From assembly GCA_002341815.1 (NCBI GenBank), contig DDOT01000072.1, positions 2,436 to 7,878 on the forward strand: a stretch of DNA of 5,443 bases, read 5' to 3'. The DNA comes from Thiobacillus sp. UBA2487 (lineage in GTDB: Bacteria > Pseudomonadota > Gammaproteobacteria > Burkholderiales > Sulfuriferulaceae). Within the stretch, counting starts at the first letter, position 1; every line of letters starts with the position of its first letter. The position numbers and the translations under genes were made by a program. Positions 1-5,443 of this stretch are shown here, in pieces. The notes under the pieces were generated by a model that ran no database searches, was not told where the DNA came from, and saw nothing but the letters and a program-made list of their open reading frames with translations.

Positions 1-231
1 TACCAGACCCACCGGCTTGTTGAGCAGAATGGTGACTTGTTCCTGTTGTTCGCGGTGTGCGGCATGGGCTAATTCTATTTTGCAGTCGGGCGTAACCTTA
101 CTGCCCGGTTGGTCGATGACGACGCCATTGACTTTCACCCAGCCTCGCTGGATATACTCATCGGCTTCGCGGCGCGAACACAGGCCGCGTTGGGCCATCA
201 ACTTGGACAGGCGCAGGATGTCGTCAGTCAT
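1..231 (-). CDS. S4-domain rRNA pseudouridine synthase (RsuA/RluB/RluF family), N-terminal part
   Basis: Reading leftward from the ATG at 229-231 gives 77 open codons that run off the left edge, so the gene is partial. The product should isomerise a specific uridine in ribosomal RNA to pseudouridine in the cytoplasm. Residues 6-46 form an S4 RNA-binding domain, with LRLSKLMAQRGLCSRREAD at 6-24 and WVKVNG at 31-36. VTILLNKPVG at 66-75 is the first strand of the synthase domain; its NKPVG resembles RluF more than RluB, where I recall a YKP-type motif. The catalytic Asp lies outside the window, so the exact target uridine cannot be assigned. The start is 14 nt after the hemN stop, suggesting co-transcription with hemN. 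No clear Shine-Dalgarno sequence precedes the ATG, but the S4 domain begins right after it as in relatives. Family assignment is solid; the subfamily is uncertain. Confidence 0.88.
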   Translation of the reverse strand, partial: MTDDILRLSKLMAQRGLCSRREADEYIQRGWVKVNGVVIDQPGSKVTPDCKIELAHAAHREQQEQVTILLNKPVGLV

Positions 232-245
232 GGGGTAGCTGCCGA

Positions 246-1619
246 TTACAAGGTGCGCGAATAACGGGGCGTTTCACCCGTGGCGGGCGTACTGTGCAAA
301 TAAGCATCAAAGCACATGGCGATATTGCGCAGAAACAAGCGACCGGTTTCTGTCACGCGAATCACAGACTGGTTGATTTCAACCAGGCCATCGTCCTGCA
401 TGGGCAATAGTTCTTGTAATGCGGTGCTGAAATGTTGATTGGCGTCGATTTGCCAGTCGGCAGACAGGGCGCTCAGGTCGAGTTCCATGTCGCACATGAT
501 GCGCAGAATAGCGTCACGTCGCAGACGGTCTTCGTGGCTGATGCGCAAACCGCGCTCAATGGTGAGTTCATTGGCGGCGCGGGTTTGCCAGGTTGGCAGG
601 TGTTTGGCATTTTGCACGTACACGTGGTCGGTTTGGCTGATAGCAGACACGCCAAATGCATAAATGTCGCAATTTTTGTGCGTGGTATAACCTTGAAAGT
701 TACGATAAAGGGTTTTGTTGCGTTGTGCACGCACCAGTTCATCGTCCGGTTTGGCGTAGTGATCCATGCCGATATAAACATAACCGGCAGCACTCAGGCG
801 TTCCAGAATGAGTTGCTGTAATGCAATTCGGGTATGTAGATCGGGTAATTGGTCTTCAGGAATGAGTTTCTGGTTTTTTTTCATCCATGGTACATGCGCA
901 TAGCTGAAAATGGCCAAGCGGTCGGGCGACATGTCGATTACGCGGTCGAGGGTATGAGAAAACCGTGCTACCGTTTGCCCGGGCAAGCCCACCATCAGGT
1001 CCATGTTGATGCTGGCAACGCCCAGCTCGCGCATCCAGCCATTGACGTCACGGATCATGGCTTCCGGTTGCACTCGGTTGACCGTTTTCTGTACATCGCT
1101 ATCCAGATCCTGGACGCCCAGACTCAAACGGTTGAAACCGCTTTCTACCAACGCAAGCACGTGTTCACGCGTGAGTTCGCGCGGATCCATTTCGCAGCCG
1201 ATTTCGGCATCGTCCGCAAAATTGAAACGTTGCCGCAAGTGGCTGGCCAGTCGGCGGATGTCATCGGGGAGCAAAAATGTCGGCGTGCCACCACCCCAGT
1301 GCAATTGTCTGACGTTGCGTTCCGGTGCCGTTAATCGGGCGATACGGTCAATTTCTTGTTCGAGCAGCCCCAGATATTGGGTGGCGCGTTGATAATTGCG
1401 CGTGGCAACCATGTTGCAACCACAGTAGTAGCACAGGGTATCGCAAAACGGAATATGCGTATAAAGTGACAGGTCGCGCCCGCTGTGCTGGGTCGCTTGT
1501 AATTCTTCCAGCCACTCGGTATTACCAAACTGTTCTGAAAAATGCGGCGCCGTCGGATACGAGGTGTAACGCGGGCCGGGCTTGCTGTATTTTTCTAACA
1601 GGGTCGGATTGGCAAACAT
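246..1619 (-). CDS. hemN: oxygen-independent coproporphyrinogen III dehydrogenase (radical SAM)
   Basis: HemN decarboxylates two propionate side chains of coproporphyrinogen III to give protoporphyrinogen IX without oxygen, in the cytoplasmic heme pathway. From the ATG at 1617-1619 the product is 457 aa, the same as E. coli HemN. The radical SAM cluster motif CX3CX2CXC is at Cys59, Cys63, Cys66 and Cys68, within HIPFCDTLCYYCGCN. HWGGGTP at 107-113 is the SAM-binding glycine motif, and EMDPRE at 143-148 carries the conserved Glu. GFNRLSLGVQD (161-171), GMDHYAKPDDEL (284-295), RNFQGYTT (306-313) and the C-terminal RLFLRNIAMCFDAYL are all HemN-type, separating it from HemW and HutW. A longer reading from 1712 adds 31 unrelated residues and would begin upstream of the likely promoter, so I reject it. 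The gene is divergent from ispD and precedes the pseudouridine synthase. No strong ribosome binding site is visible. Confidence 0.96.
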   Translation of the reverse strand: MFANPTLLEKYSKPGPRYTSYPTAPHFSEQFGNTEWLEELQATQHSGRDLSLYTHIPFCDTLCYYCGCNMVATRNYQRATQYLGLLEQEIDRIARLTAPERNVRQLHWGGGTPTFLLPDDIRRLASHLRQRFNFADDAEIGCEMDPRELTREHVLALVESGFNRLSLGVQDLDSDVQKTVNRVQPEAMIRDVNGWMRELGVASINMDLMVGLPGQTVARFSHTLDRVIDMSPDRLAIFSYAHVPWMKKNQKLIPEDQLPDLHTRIALQQLILERLSAAGYVYIGMDHYAKPDDELVRAQRNKTLYRNFQGYTTHKNCDIYAFGVSAISQTDHVYVQNAKHLPTWQTRAANELTIERGLRISHEDRLRRDAILRIMCDMELDLSALSADWQIDANQHFSTALQELLPMQDDGLVEINQSVIRVTETGRLFLRNIAMCFDAYLHSTPATGETPRYSRTL

Positions 1620-1647
1620 GGTAAAACCAGTGAACGGTGAAGCGAGA

Positions 1648-1676
1648 ATTATAGACCGATTCGTTCGGACTGTGCA
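1648..1676 (-). promoter_or_regulatory. candidate sigma70 promoter for hemN
   Basis: On the minus strand a perfect TATAAT lies at 1648-1653. It is preceded by TGCACA at 1671-1676 (4 of 6 matches to TTGACA) with a 17-bp spacer. Transcription would begin near 1641, leaving a leader of roughly 20 nt before the hemN ATG. This fits the short 457-aa start and excludes the upstream start at 1712. The call is a by-eye consensus match only. Confidence 0.6.
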
Positions 1677-1737
1677 GTTTGTCGATGCTGCAACAAAATC
1701 CCGCAAGATCATCTCGCGAAATATTGAAAACTTCGGG

Positions 1738-1743
1738 TAAAAT
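1738..1743 (+). promoter_or_regulatory. possible -10 element upstream of ispD
   Basis: TAAAAT on the plus strand is a five-of-six match to TATAAT, about 30 nt before the ispD ATG. No good -35 box is found 16-18 nt upstream. TTGAAA at 1724-1729 is too close to pair with it, and has only poor -10 partners further right. A promoter for the rightward operon is expected somewhere in 1640-1760, but this placement is weak. Confidence 0.25.
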
Positions 1744-1772
1744 CGGGGTTTTGTTGAGTGATTTGTTCGGGT

Positions 1773-2483
1773 ATGTCAGTACAGGTTTCGACACAGGTAT
1801 ATGGATTGATTCCGGCTGCGGGCTGTGGGTCACGTATGGGTAGCCAGACACCCAAACAGTATCTCGATCTGTTGGGGCAGCCGATGATTGCCCATGCGAT
1901 TGCGGCGGTGCTGGCGGACAAGCGCGTGGCGCAGGTTGCTGTGGTGTTGGCCCCTGAAGATTCGTATTGGGATGCTTACGACTGGCATGCTTTCGATGGG
2001 CGGTTGCAGGTGTTGCGTTGTGGTGGCGCAACCCGTGCCGATTCAGTGTGCAACGGATTGGCAGCCATGCCGGTTGTGGATGAGGATTGGGTGTTGGTGC
2101 ATGATGCGGCACGGCCTTGCTTAAGTCCTGAGACACTGGCTGAGCTGATAGATCAATTGCAACATGATGCGGTGGGTGGCTTGCTGGCGGTGCCGGTGGC
2201 TGATACGCTCAAGCGTGCCGATACCAGCGCCCGGGTGATGCATACGGTTGATCGTGCTGATTTATGGCAGGCGCAGACCCCGCAAATGTTTCGTCGCGGC
2301 CTGTTGTTGCGGGCATTGGCAGCACGGCATGCGGGCACGACCGATGAAGCCGGTGCGATTGAGGCGTTAGGGTTGGCGCCCAAGCTGGTTGTGGCACCCG
2401 CTGCCAATTTCAAAGTTACCTATCCGGCAGATTTGTGGTTGGCACGGTTGATTTTGGGCCAAACTGCTGTACAGCAAGAGTAA
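1773..2483 (+). CDS. ispD: 2-C-methyl-D-erythritol 4-phosphate cytidylyltransferase
   Basis: IspD transfers CMP from CTP to 2-C-methyl-D-erythritol 4-phosphate, forming CDP-methylerythritol, the third step of the MEP isoprenoid pathway. The 236-aa product equals E. coli IspD in length. The nucleotide-binding signature PAAGCGSRMG is at 14-23 with Arg21, followed by PKQY at 27-30 with Lys28. TRADSV (87-92), WVLVHDAARPCL (106-117), DTLKRA (144-149), TVDR (158-161), TPQ (169-171), TDEA (190-193) and FKVT (213-216, Lys214) complete the family pattern. All catalytic basic residues I can align are present. I chose the ATG at 1773; an in-frame GTG at 1758 would add five residues (MICSG), and neither has a convincing Shine-Dalgarno sequence. 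The gene begins the rightward cluster and ends 69 nt before ispF. Confidence 0.96.
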   Translation: MSVQVSTQVYGLIPAAGCGSRMGSQTPKQYLDLLGQPMIAHAIAAVLADKRVAQVAVVLAPEDSYWDAYDWHAFDGRLQVLRCGGATRADSVCNGLAAMPVVDEDWVLVHDAARPCLSPETLAELIDQLQHDAVGGLLAVPVADTLKRADTSARVMHTVDRADLWQAQTPQMFRRGLLLRALAARHAGTTDEAGAIEALGLAPKLVVAPAANFKVTYPADLWLARLILGQTAVQQE

Positions 2484-2539
2484 AAATGGCATGGGACAAA
2501 CGTGTGCTGTTTGAATTGAATCGACACGAATAAAAGAAA

Positions 2540-2546
2540 AGTGAGG
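2540..2546 (+). promoter_or_regulatory. ribosome binding site that fixes the ispF start
   Basis: AGTGAGG is a near-consensus Shine-Dalgarno sequence placed 6 nt before the GTG at 2553. It overlaps another in-frame GTG at 2541, which would add four residues (start, R, L, P) and has no such site at the right distance. This selects GTG 2553 and gives [10 protein letters not shown], matching the family N-terminus. Confidence 0.75.
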
Positions 2547-2552
2547 TTGCCT

Positions 2553-3029
2553 GTGCGCGTGGGACACGGATTTGATGTACATGCATTGGTTCGCGAACGG
2601 GCGTTAGTGCTTGGTGGCGTAACCATTCCCTACGAATTCGGGCTGGCAGGACATTCCGATGCAGACGTGCTGTTGCATGCCATCTGCGATGCCTTGCTGG
2701 GGGCAGCCGGATTGGGGGATATCGGTCAGCATTTTCCTGACAGTGATGTGCAATACAAAGGGATCGATAGCCGCTTGCTGGTGCGGCATGTGGCGGGTTT
2801 GTTGCAACGGCAGGGTTGGCAGGTGGGTAATCTGGATGCCACGATTATTGCCCAGGCACCGCGTATGGCGGTTCACATTCCGCAGATGCGCGCCAATATT
2901 GCTGCCGATTTGCAGGCTGATATTGCAGCGATCAACGTGAAGGCTACCACCACCGAAAAACTGGGTTTCACCGGGCGCGGTGAAGGCATCGCGGCTGAAG
3001 CCGTTTGTTTGTTGGTAAGGGCGGCATAG
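2553..3029 (+). CDS. ispF: 2-C-methyl-D-erythritol 2,4-cyclodiphosphate synthase
   Basis: IspF cyclises CDP-methylerythritol 2-phosphate to methylerythritol 2,4-cyclodiphosphate with release of CMP, the fifth MEP step, as a metal-dependent homotrimer. From the GTG at 2553 the protein is 158 aa; E. coli IspF is 159. The metal ligands Asp8 and His10 lie in GHGFDVH (4-10) and the third ligand is His42. [12 protein letters not shown] spans 32-43. [13 protein letters not shown] (46-58) and FPDSD (61-65, with Asp63) follow. [20 protein letters not shown] (126-145) is the cytidine-binding and catalytic signature, with Glu135 and Thr133. Nothing essential is missing. The gene lies 69 nt after ispD, and its TAG stop shares a base with the GTG of the next gene. 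IspE, the intervening enzyme, is not in this window, which is common. Confidence 0.97.
   Translation: MRVGHGFDVHALVRERALVLGGVTIPYEFGLAGHSDADVLLHAICDALLGAAGLGDIGQHFPDSDVQYKGIDSRLLVRHVAGLLQRQGWQVGNLDATIIAQAPRMAVHIPQMRANIAADLQADIAAINVKATTTEKLGFTGRGEGIAAEAVCLLVRAA
3016..3021 (+). promoter_or_regulatory. ribosome binding site for the deacetylase gene
   Basis: TAAGGG lies inside the end of ispF, 7 nt before the GTG at 3029-3031, which itself overlaps the ispF stop as TAGTG. This supports GTG 3029 over an in-frame TTG at 3005 that would add eight residues encoded within ispF. Confidence 0.65.
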
Positions 3030-4204
3030 TGATCAGCACGACCGGCACCTCGCGTGCGATTTACATTGGTGGTTCAGCCTATCGGCGCAAGGCCTATGGC
3101 AGCAATCACCCGCTGGCCATACCGCGCGTTTCGCTGGCGACTCAACTGATCGAAAGCTATGATGCCTTGCGGCCGGATGAGTTTGTTATGGCGCGTAAGG
3201 CGGCTGATTTTGAGCTGGAGTGGTTTCACACCGCAGAGTATGTAGCAGCATTCAAACGTTGCGAGGCATTGGGTGGGGTTAGCCAGTCGGTGCGCAAGCG
3301 TCATCAACTCGGAACCTTGGAAAACCCCTATTTTGAGCATTTTTTTACGATTCCGGCCACCGCCACTGGTGCATCCATTCAGGCCGCTGAATGGGTGTTG
3401 GCCGGAAAATTGGCGTTTAACCCGGCGGGCGGCATGCACCATGCCAAACCGGATTGCGCGCAGGGATTTTGCTACTTTAACGATGTGGTACTGGGGATAC
3501 TGCGTTTAAGGCGTGCCGGACTGCGCGTGCTGTATGTGGATATCGATGCACACCATGGTGATGGTGTGGAGGCGGCCTTTCGTGACGATGAGCAAGTGTT
3601 TACCTTGTCTTTACATATGGATACTGCTTACGCTTACCCATTTGCCGGAGGACGATTGGAAGATGTGGATGCTGCTGCCGCTACAACGTTAAATGTTCCG
3701 TTACCAAAAGACACCACAGATGCCGAATATCGGGTGTTATTTGACGCGGTGTGGCAACCTGTGCTGCAGCGCTTTGCGCCGGATGTGGTGGTGTTGCAAG
3801 CCGGAACGGACATGATATTTGCTGATCCGTTAGGTAAGTTGCAGATCAGCACACAAACCTTTTTGTCGGTTGCTCAAACCATTGTGGATACGTCTCCCCG
3901 ACATGCCTGCGGTGTTCCCCGCCTGTTGGTGACTGGCGGCGGCGGTTACCATCCATTGGTGTTGGCGCGCGCATGGACTGGTTTGTGGGCTATTTTGTCG
4001 GAACGGGATTTGCCGGATACATTGCCTGACAGCGGAGCGCAAGCCTTGCGCGATGTTGGCTGGGATGTCGATGAAGATGAAGACTGGTATCCCCGTTTTT
4101 TTATAACACGCACCGATGCGCCTGGTGCTGATTTGGTCAGGCCCGAGGTACTCGAACGGGCGACGCGTATCACACAACACCCCTATTTGCGGAAGACAGT
4201 ATGA
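3029..4204 (+). CDS. histone deacetylase superfamily protein (class I/AcuC-like)
   Basis: This is a 391-aa zinc amidohydrolase of the arginase/deacetylase fold, predicted cytoplasmic since no signal peptide or membrane segment is seen. The family removes acetyl groups from lysines on proteins (AcuC deacetylates acetyl-CoA synthetase in Bacillus) or from small amines. Motifs in order: LGTLENPYF (94-102), GGMHHAKPD (134-142) with the general-base pair His137 and His138, GFCYFND (146-152), VLYVDIDAHHGDGVE (167-181) with zinc ligands Asp173 and His175, FTLSLHM (191-197), VVLQAGTDM (254-262) with the third ligand Asp261, DPLGKL (266-271), and TGGGGYHP (302-309) with the transition-state Tyr307. 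All catalytic residues are present, so it should be active. The C-terminus has an acidic run, DVDEDED, at 346-352. LGT/DNP-like and DPL signatures favour AcuC over acetylpolyamine amidohydrolases. It starts at a GTG overlapping the ispF stop and overlaps the next gene by 4 nt. The substrate is unknown. Confidence 0.93.
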   Translation: MISTTGTSRAIYIGGSAYRRKAYGSNHPLAIPRVSLATQLIESYDALRPDEFVMARKAADFELEWFHTAEYVAAFKRCEALGGVSQSVRKRHQLGTLENPYFEHFFTIPATATGASIQAAEWVLAGKLAFNPAGGMHHAKPDCAQGFCYFNDVVLGILRLRRAGLRVLYVDIDAHHGDGVEAAFRDDEQVFTLSLHMDTAYAYPFAGGRLEDVDAAAATTLNVPLPKDTTDAEYRVLFDAVWQPVLQRFAPDVVVLQAGTDMIFADPLGKLQISTQTFLSVAQTIVDTSPRHACGVPRLLVTGGGGYHPLVLARAWTGLWAILSERDLPDTLPDSGAQALRDVGWDVDEDEDWYPRFFITRTDAPGADLVRPEVLERATRITQHPYLRKTV

Positions 4205-5349
4205 GTACATCCCTGATTGCCGGCTTTGCCACAATGGCGGCCACACGACAATATGTCAAAACCATTGGCCAACACTGCGCCGAGGGAAATTTTAGCGATT
4301 TCCTCAATATACATTTGCAATTATCGTCGATGGGAATGGGGACTTTCCCCGGCGCTCCAACTGACGAAGTGGACGAGCAGTATGCCAGTACGATAGCAGA
4401 AGCATTGACCCAGGGGGTGAATGTGATGGATACCGGCGCGCATTACCGTTACGGGCGTTCATGTGCTGCGTTAGGTGAAGGGGTACGGCGCGCCATGGCC
4501 CAAGGGGTTACGCGCGAACAGATGTTTCTGGTGTCCAAAGGCGGATTTTTGAGCTTTCGCAACGGCAAACCCGATGATCTGGCCGCTTGGTTTCAACGTG
4601 AGGTGGTGTTGACCGGGTTGGGTAAAACTGACGATCTGGTGCAAGCACACTGTATCAGTCCGGAATACATTGGTTTTCAGTTGGAGTTGTCGCGCCGGTT
4701 GATGGGGGTTGAAACCCTGGATGCGTTTTTGGTGGATCAACCGGAAGTGCATATTCCGGTGATTGGTAAAGAGATGCTGAACCGTAAGCTGCAAAACGTG
4801 TTTGTGGTGTTGGAGCAGGCCGTTAAAGACGGCAAACTGCGCTACTACGGTATTTCTACCTTCAATGGTTTTCGCGTGGAAACCGATCATCCCTTGTTTG
4901 AATCGTTGACATCGCTGCAAGGACTGGCGGAAAAAGCGGCTCAGCAGGTTTGGAACAGCCCCACCGCCAAACACAGTTTCAAAGTGGTGCAAATGCCGTT
5001 CAATCAGGTCATGCAAGAAAGCTTTACCCGATTTAATCAGGCAACCGGGCAAGGCAATGTGGGATCGACGATTCAGGCAGCACATCAGTTGGGGGTTTAT
5101 GTCATGGCCAGTCATACGATGTTTAAAGGGCACCTGGCCAACCAAAGCGTTGATGCTGTGTTGCAAACCATGCCCATGTTGCGCAACCACGCGCAACGCG
5201 CCTTGCAATTTAATCGTTCCACACCGGGCATTGGCACCTCGCTGGTCGGTATCAGCTCGCCTGAGCACTTGGAGGATCTGCTGGCGGTAAGCCGAATCGC
5301 GCCATTGGAAAAAGCGGTGTACCTTAAAATGTATGAGCGAGCGGAGTAA
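4201..5349 (+). CDS. aldo/keto reductase family protein with altered catalytic His
   Basis: The 382-aa product has the aldo/keto reductase TIM-barrel pattern, a family that uses NADPH to interconvert carbonyls and alcohols. The first 40 residues precede the barrel; LSSMGMGTFPG (41-51) is the first barrel strand. NVMDTGAHYRYGRS (74-87) supplies the tetrad Asp77 and Tyr82, and FLVSKGG (109-115) supplies Lys113. The usual LH-x-P that carries the catalytic His reads LDAFLVDQPE at 173-182, placing Asp179 where His is expected. GKLRYYGISTFNGFR (211-225), VVQMPFNQVM (262-271), NQATGQG (279-285) and QFNRSTPGIGTSLVGIS (336-352) match a long-form bacterial subfamily with similar inserts, remembered rather than searched. 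The ATG overlaps the preceding stop as ATGA, and GGAAG at 4191-4195 is a plausible ribosome binding site. It is likely co-translated with the deacetylase. Substrate unknown; activity may be altered or lost. Confidence 0.88.
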   Translation: MSTSLIAGFATMAATRQYVKTIGQHCAEGNFSDFLNIHLQLSSMGMGTFPGAPTDEVDEQYASTIAEALTQGVNVMDTGAHYRYGRSCAALGEGVRRAMAQGVTREQMFLVSKGGFLSFRNGKPDDLAAWFQREVVLTGLGKTDDLVQAHCISPEYIGFQLELSRRLMGVETLDAFLVDQPEVHIPVIGKEMLNRKLQNVFVVLEQAVKDGKLRYYGISTFNGFRVETDHPLFESLTSLQGLAEKAAQQVWNSPTAKHSFKVVQMPFNQVMQESFTRFNQATGQGNVGSTIQAAHQLGVYVMASHTMFKGHLANQSVDAVLQTMPMLRNHAQRALQFNRSTPGIGTSLVGISSPEHLEDLLAVSRIAPLEKAVYLKMYERAE

Positions 5350-5366
5350 GCAATACGGCCGCCGCG

Positions 5367-5443
5367 CTAGTTGGCTTGTGTTGTGTGATGCGGGTTGTCG
5401 CCGTTGTCGGCCGCGCGCAGTGTTTGCGGCAACGCAGCGTTGC
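5367..5443 (-). CDS. probable C-terminal end of a convergent gene, partial
   Basis: Reading leftward from the window edge, 24 complete open codons end in TAG at 5367-5369. They encode a hydrophilic tail: NAALPQTLRAAD, then NGDNPHHTTQAN. Codon positions behave as expected for coding DNA, with a lower GC share at the second position than at the first and third. The stop lies 17 nt beyond the stop of the reductase gene, a normal convergent arrangement. I do not recognise the family from so short a tail. The main competitor is a plus-strand frame from the ATG at 5333 to the edge (37 codons), but it is rich in Cys and Arg, has G-heavy second positions and lacks a ribosome binding site. No obvious hairpin terminator lies between the two stops. 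Confidence 0.4.
   Translation of the reverse strand, partial: NAALPQTLRAADNGDNPHHTTQAN
5429..5443. repeat. short perfect inverted repeat at the right edge
   Basis: GCAACGC, one A, then GCGTTGC form a 15-bp perfect inverted repeat. As RNA it could fold as a 5-bp stem with a 5-nt loop. No U-tract is visible because the window ends here. It lies within the probable convergent coding frame, so it may be a chance codon pattern. Confidence 0.3.

Noticed and set aside
17..238. Plus-strand open frame of 73 codons at the left edge
   Set aside because: It is the reverse shadow of the S4-domain pseudouridine synthase, whose motifs are clear on the minus strand.
849..1334. Plus-strand open frame of 161 codons opposite hemN
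   Set aside because: It is antisense to the conserved core of hemN and has no recognisable domain or ribosome binding site.
1679..1693. FNR/Anr box upstream of hemN
   Set aside because: The best candidate fits the TTGAT-N4-ATCAA consensus poorly in the second half-site and in spacing, so I do not annotate it as a binding site.
1620..1712. N-terminal extension of HemN starting at 1712
   Set aside because: The extra 31 residues do not resemble HemN, the extension contains the likely -10 and -35 boxes, and the shorter start gives the exact E. coli length.
1522..2136. Minus-strand open frame of 204 codons spanning the hemN start, the intergenic region and half of ispD
   Set aside because: It overlaps two confident genes and their promoter region. 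Its product is Pro/His/Ser-rich and low in complexity with no family signature.
2484..2552. Separate promoter or terminator in the 69-nt gap between ispD and ispF
   Set aside because: No convincing -35/-10 pair or hairpin with a T-tract is visible; only the ispF ribosome binding site can be supported.
4471..5268. Long antisense open frame of 265 codons opposite the reductase gene
   Set aside because: It lies wholly within a well-supported gene, its product has no recognisable motif and is rich in His, Gln and Arg, as expected from the reverse strand of a coding frame.

Overview
The window looks like ordinary bacterial chromosome, most probably from a proteobacterium. HemN and IspD match the E. 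coli lengths residue for residue in my count (457 and 236 aa), and IspF is one residue short of E. coli's 159. The N-terminus of the left-edge pseudouridine synthase has the look of betaproteobacterial relatives. Base composition is moderate, by eye slightly above 50% GC. The class-level placement is inference from recall, not from a search.

Layout: two genes read leftward from a divergent promoter region at about 1620-1772. These are hemN (246-1619), oxygen-independent coproporphyrinogen III dehydrogenase of heme synthesis, followed after 14 nt by the first 77 codons of an S4-domain rRNA pseudouridine synthase that runs off the left edge. Four genes read rightward: ispD (1773-2483), ispF (2553-3029), a class I/AcuC-type histone-deacetylase-family amidohydrolase (3029-4204) and an aldo/keto-reductase-family protein (4201-5349). 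The last 94 bases probably hold the C-terminal codons of a convergent gene whose stop is at 5367-5369.

How they work together: IspD and IspF catalyse non-consecutive steps of the MEP isoprenoid pathway and are often neighbours. The deacetylase gene starts inside the ispF stop codon (TAGTG) and the reductase gene starts inside the deacetylase stop region (ATGA). All four rightward genes are therefore probably one transcript, and the last three are probably translationally coupled. The isoprenoid and heme genes are housekeeping. The deacetylase-reductase pair is the accessory and less explained part.

No mobile element, CRISPR array, tRNA or rRNA is visible. The most interesting points are the tight coupling of a catalytically complete deacetylase to an aldo/keto reductase, and the apparent His-to-Asp change at the fourth catalytic position of that reductase. 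I do not see a clear new system here.
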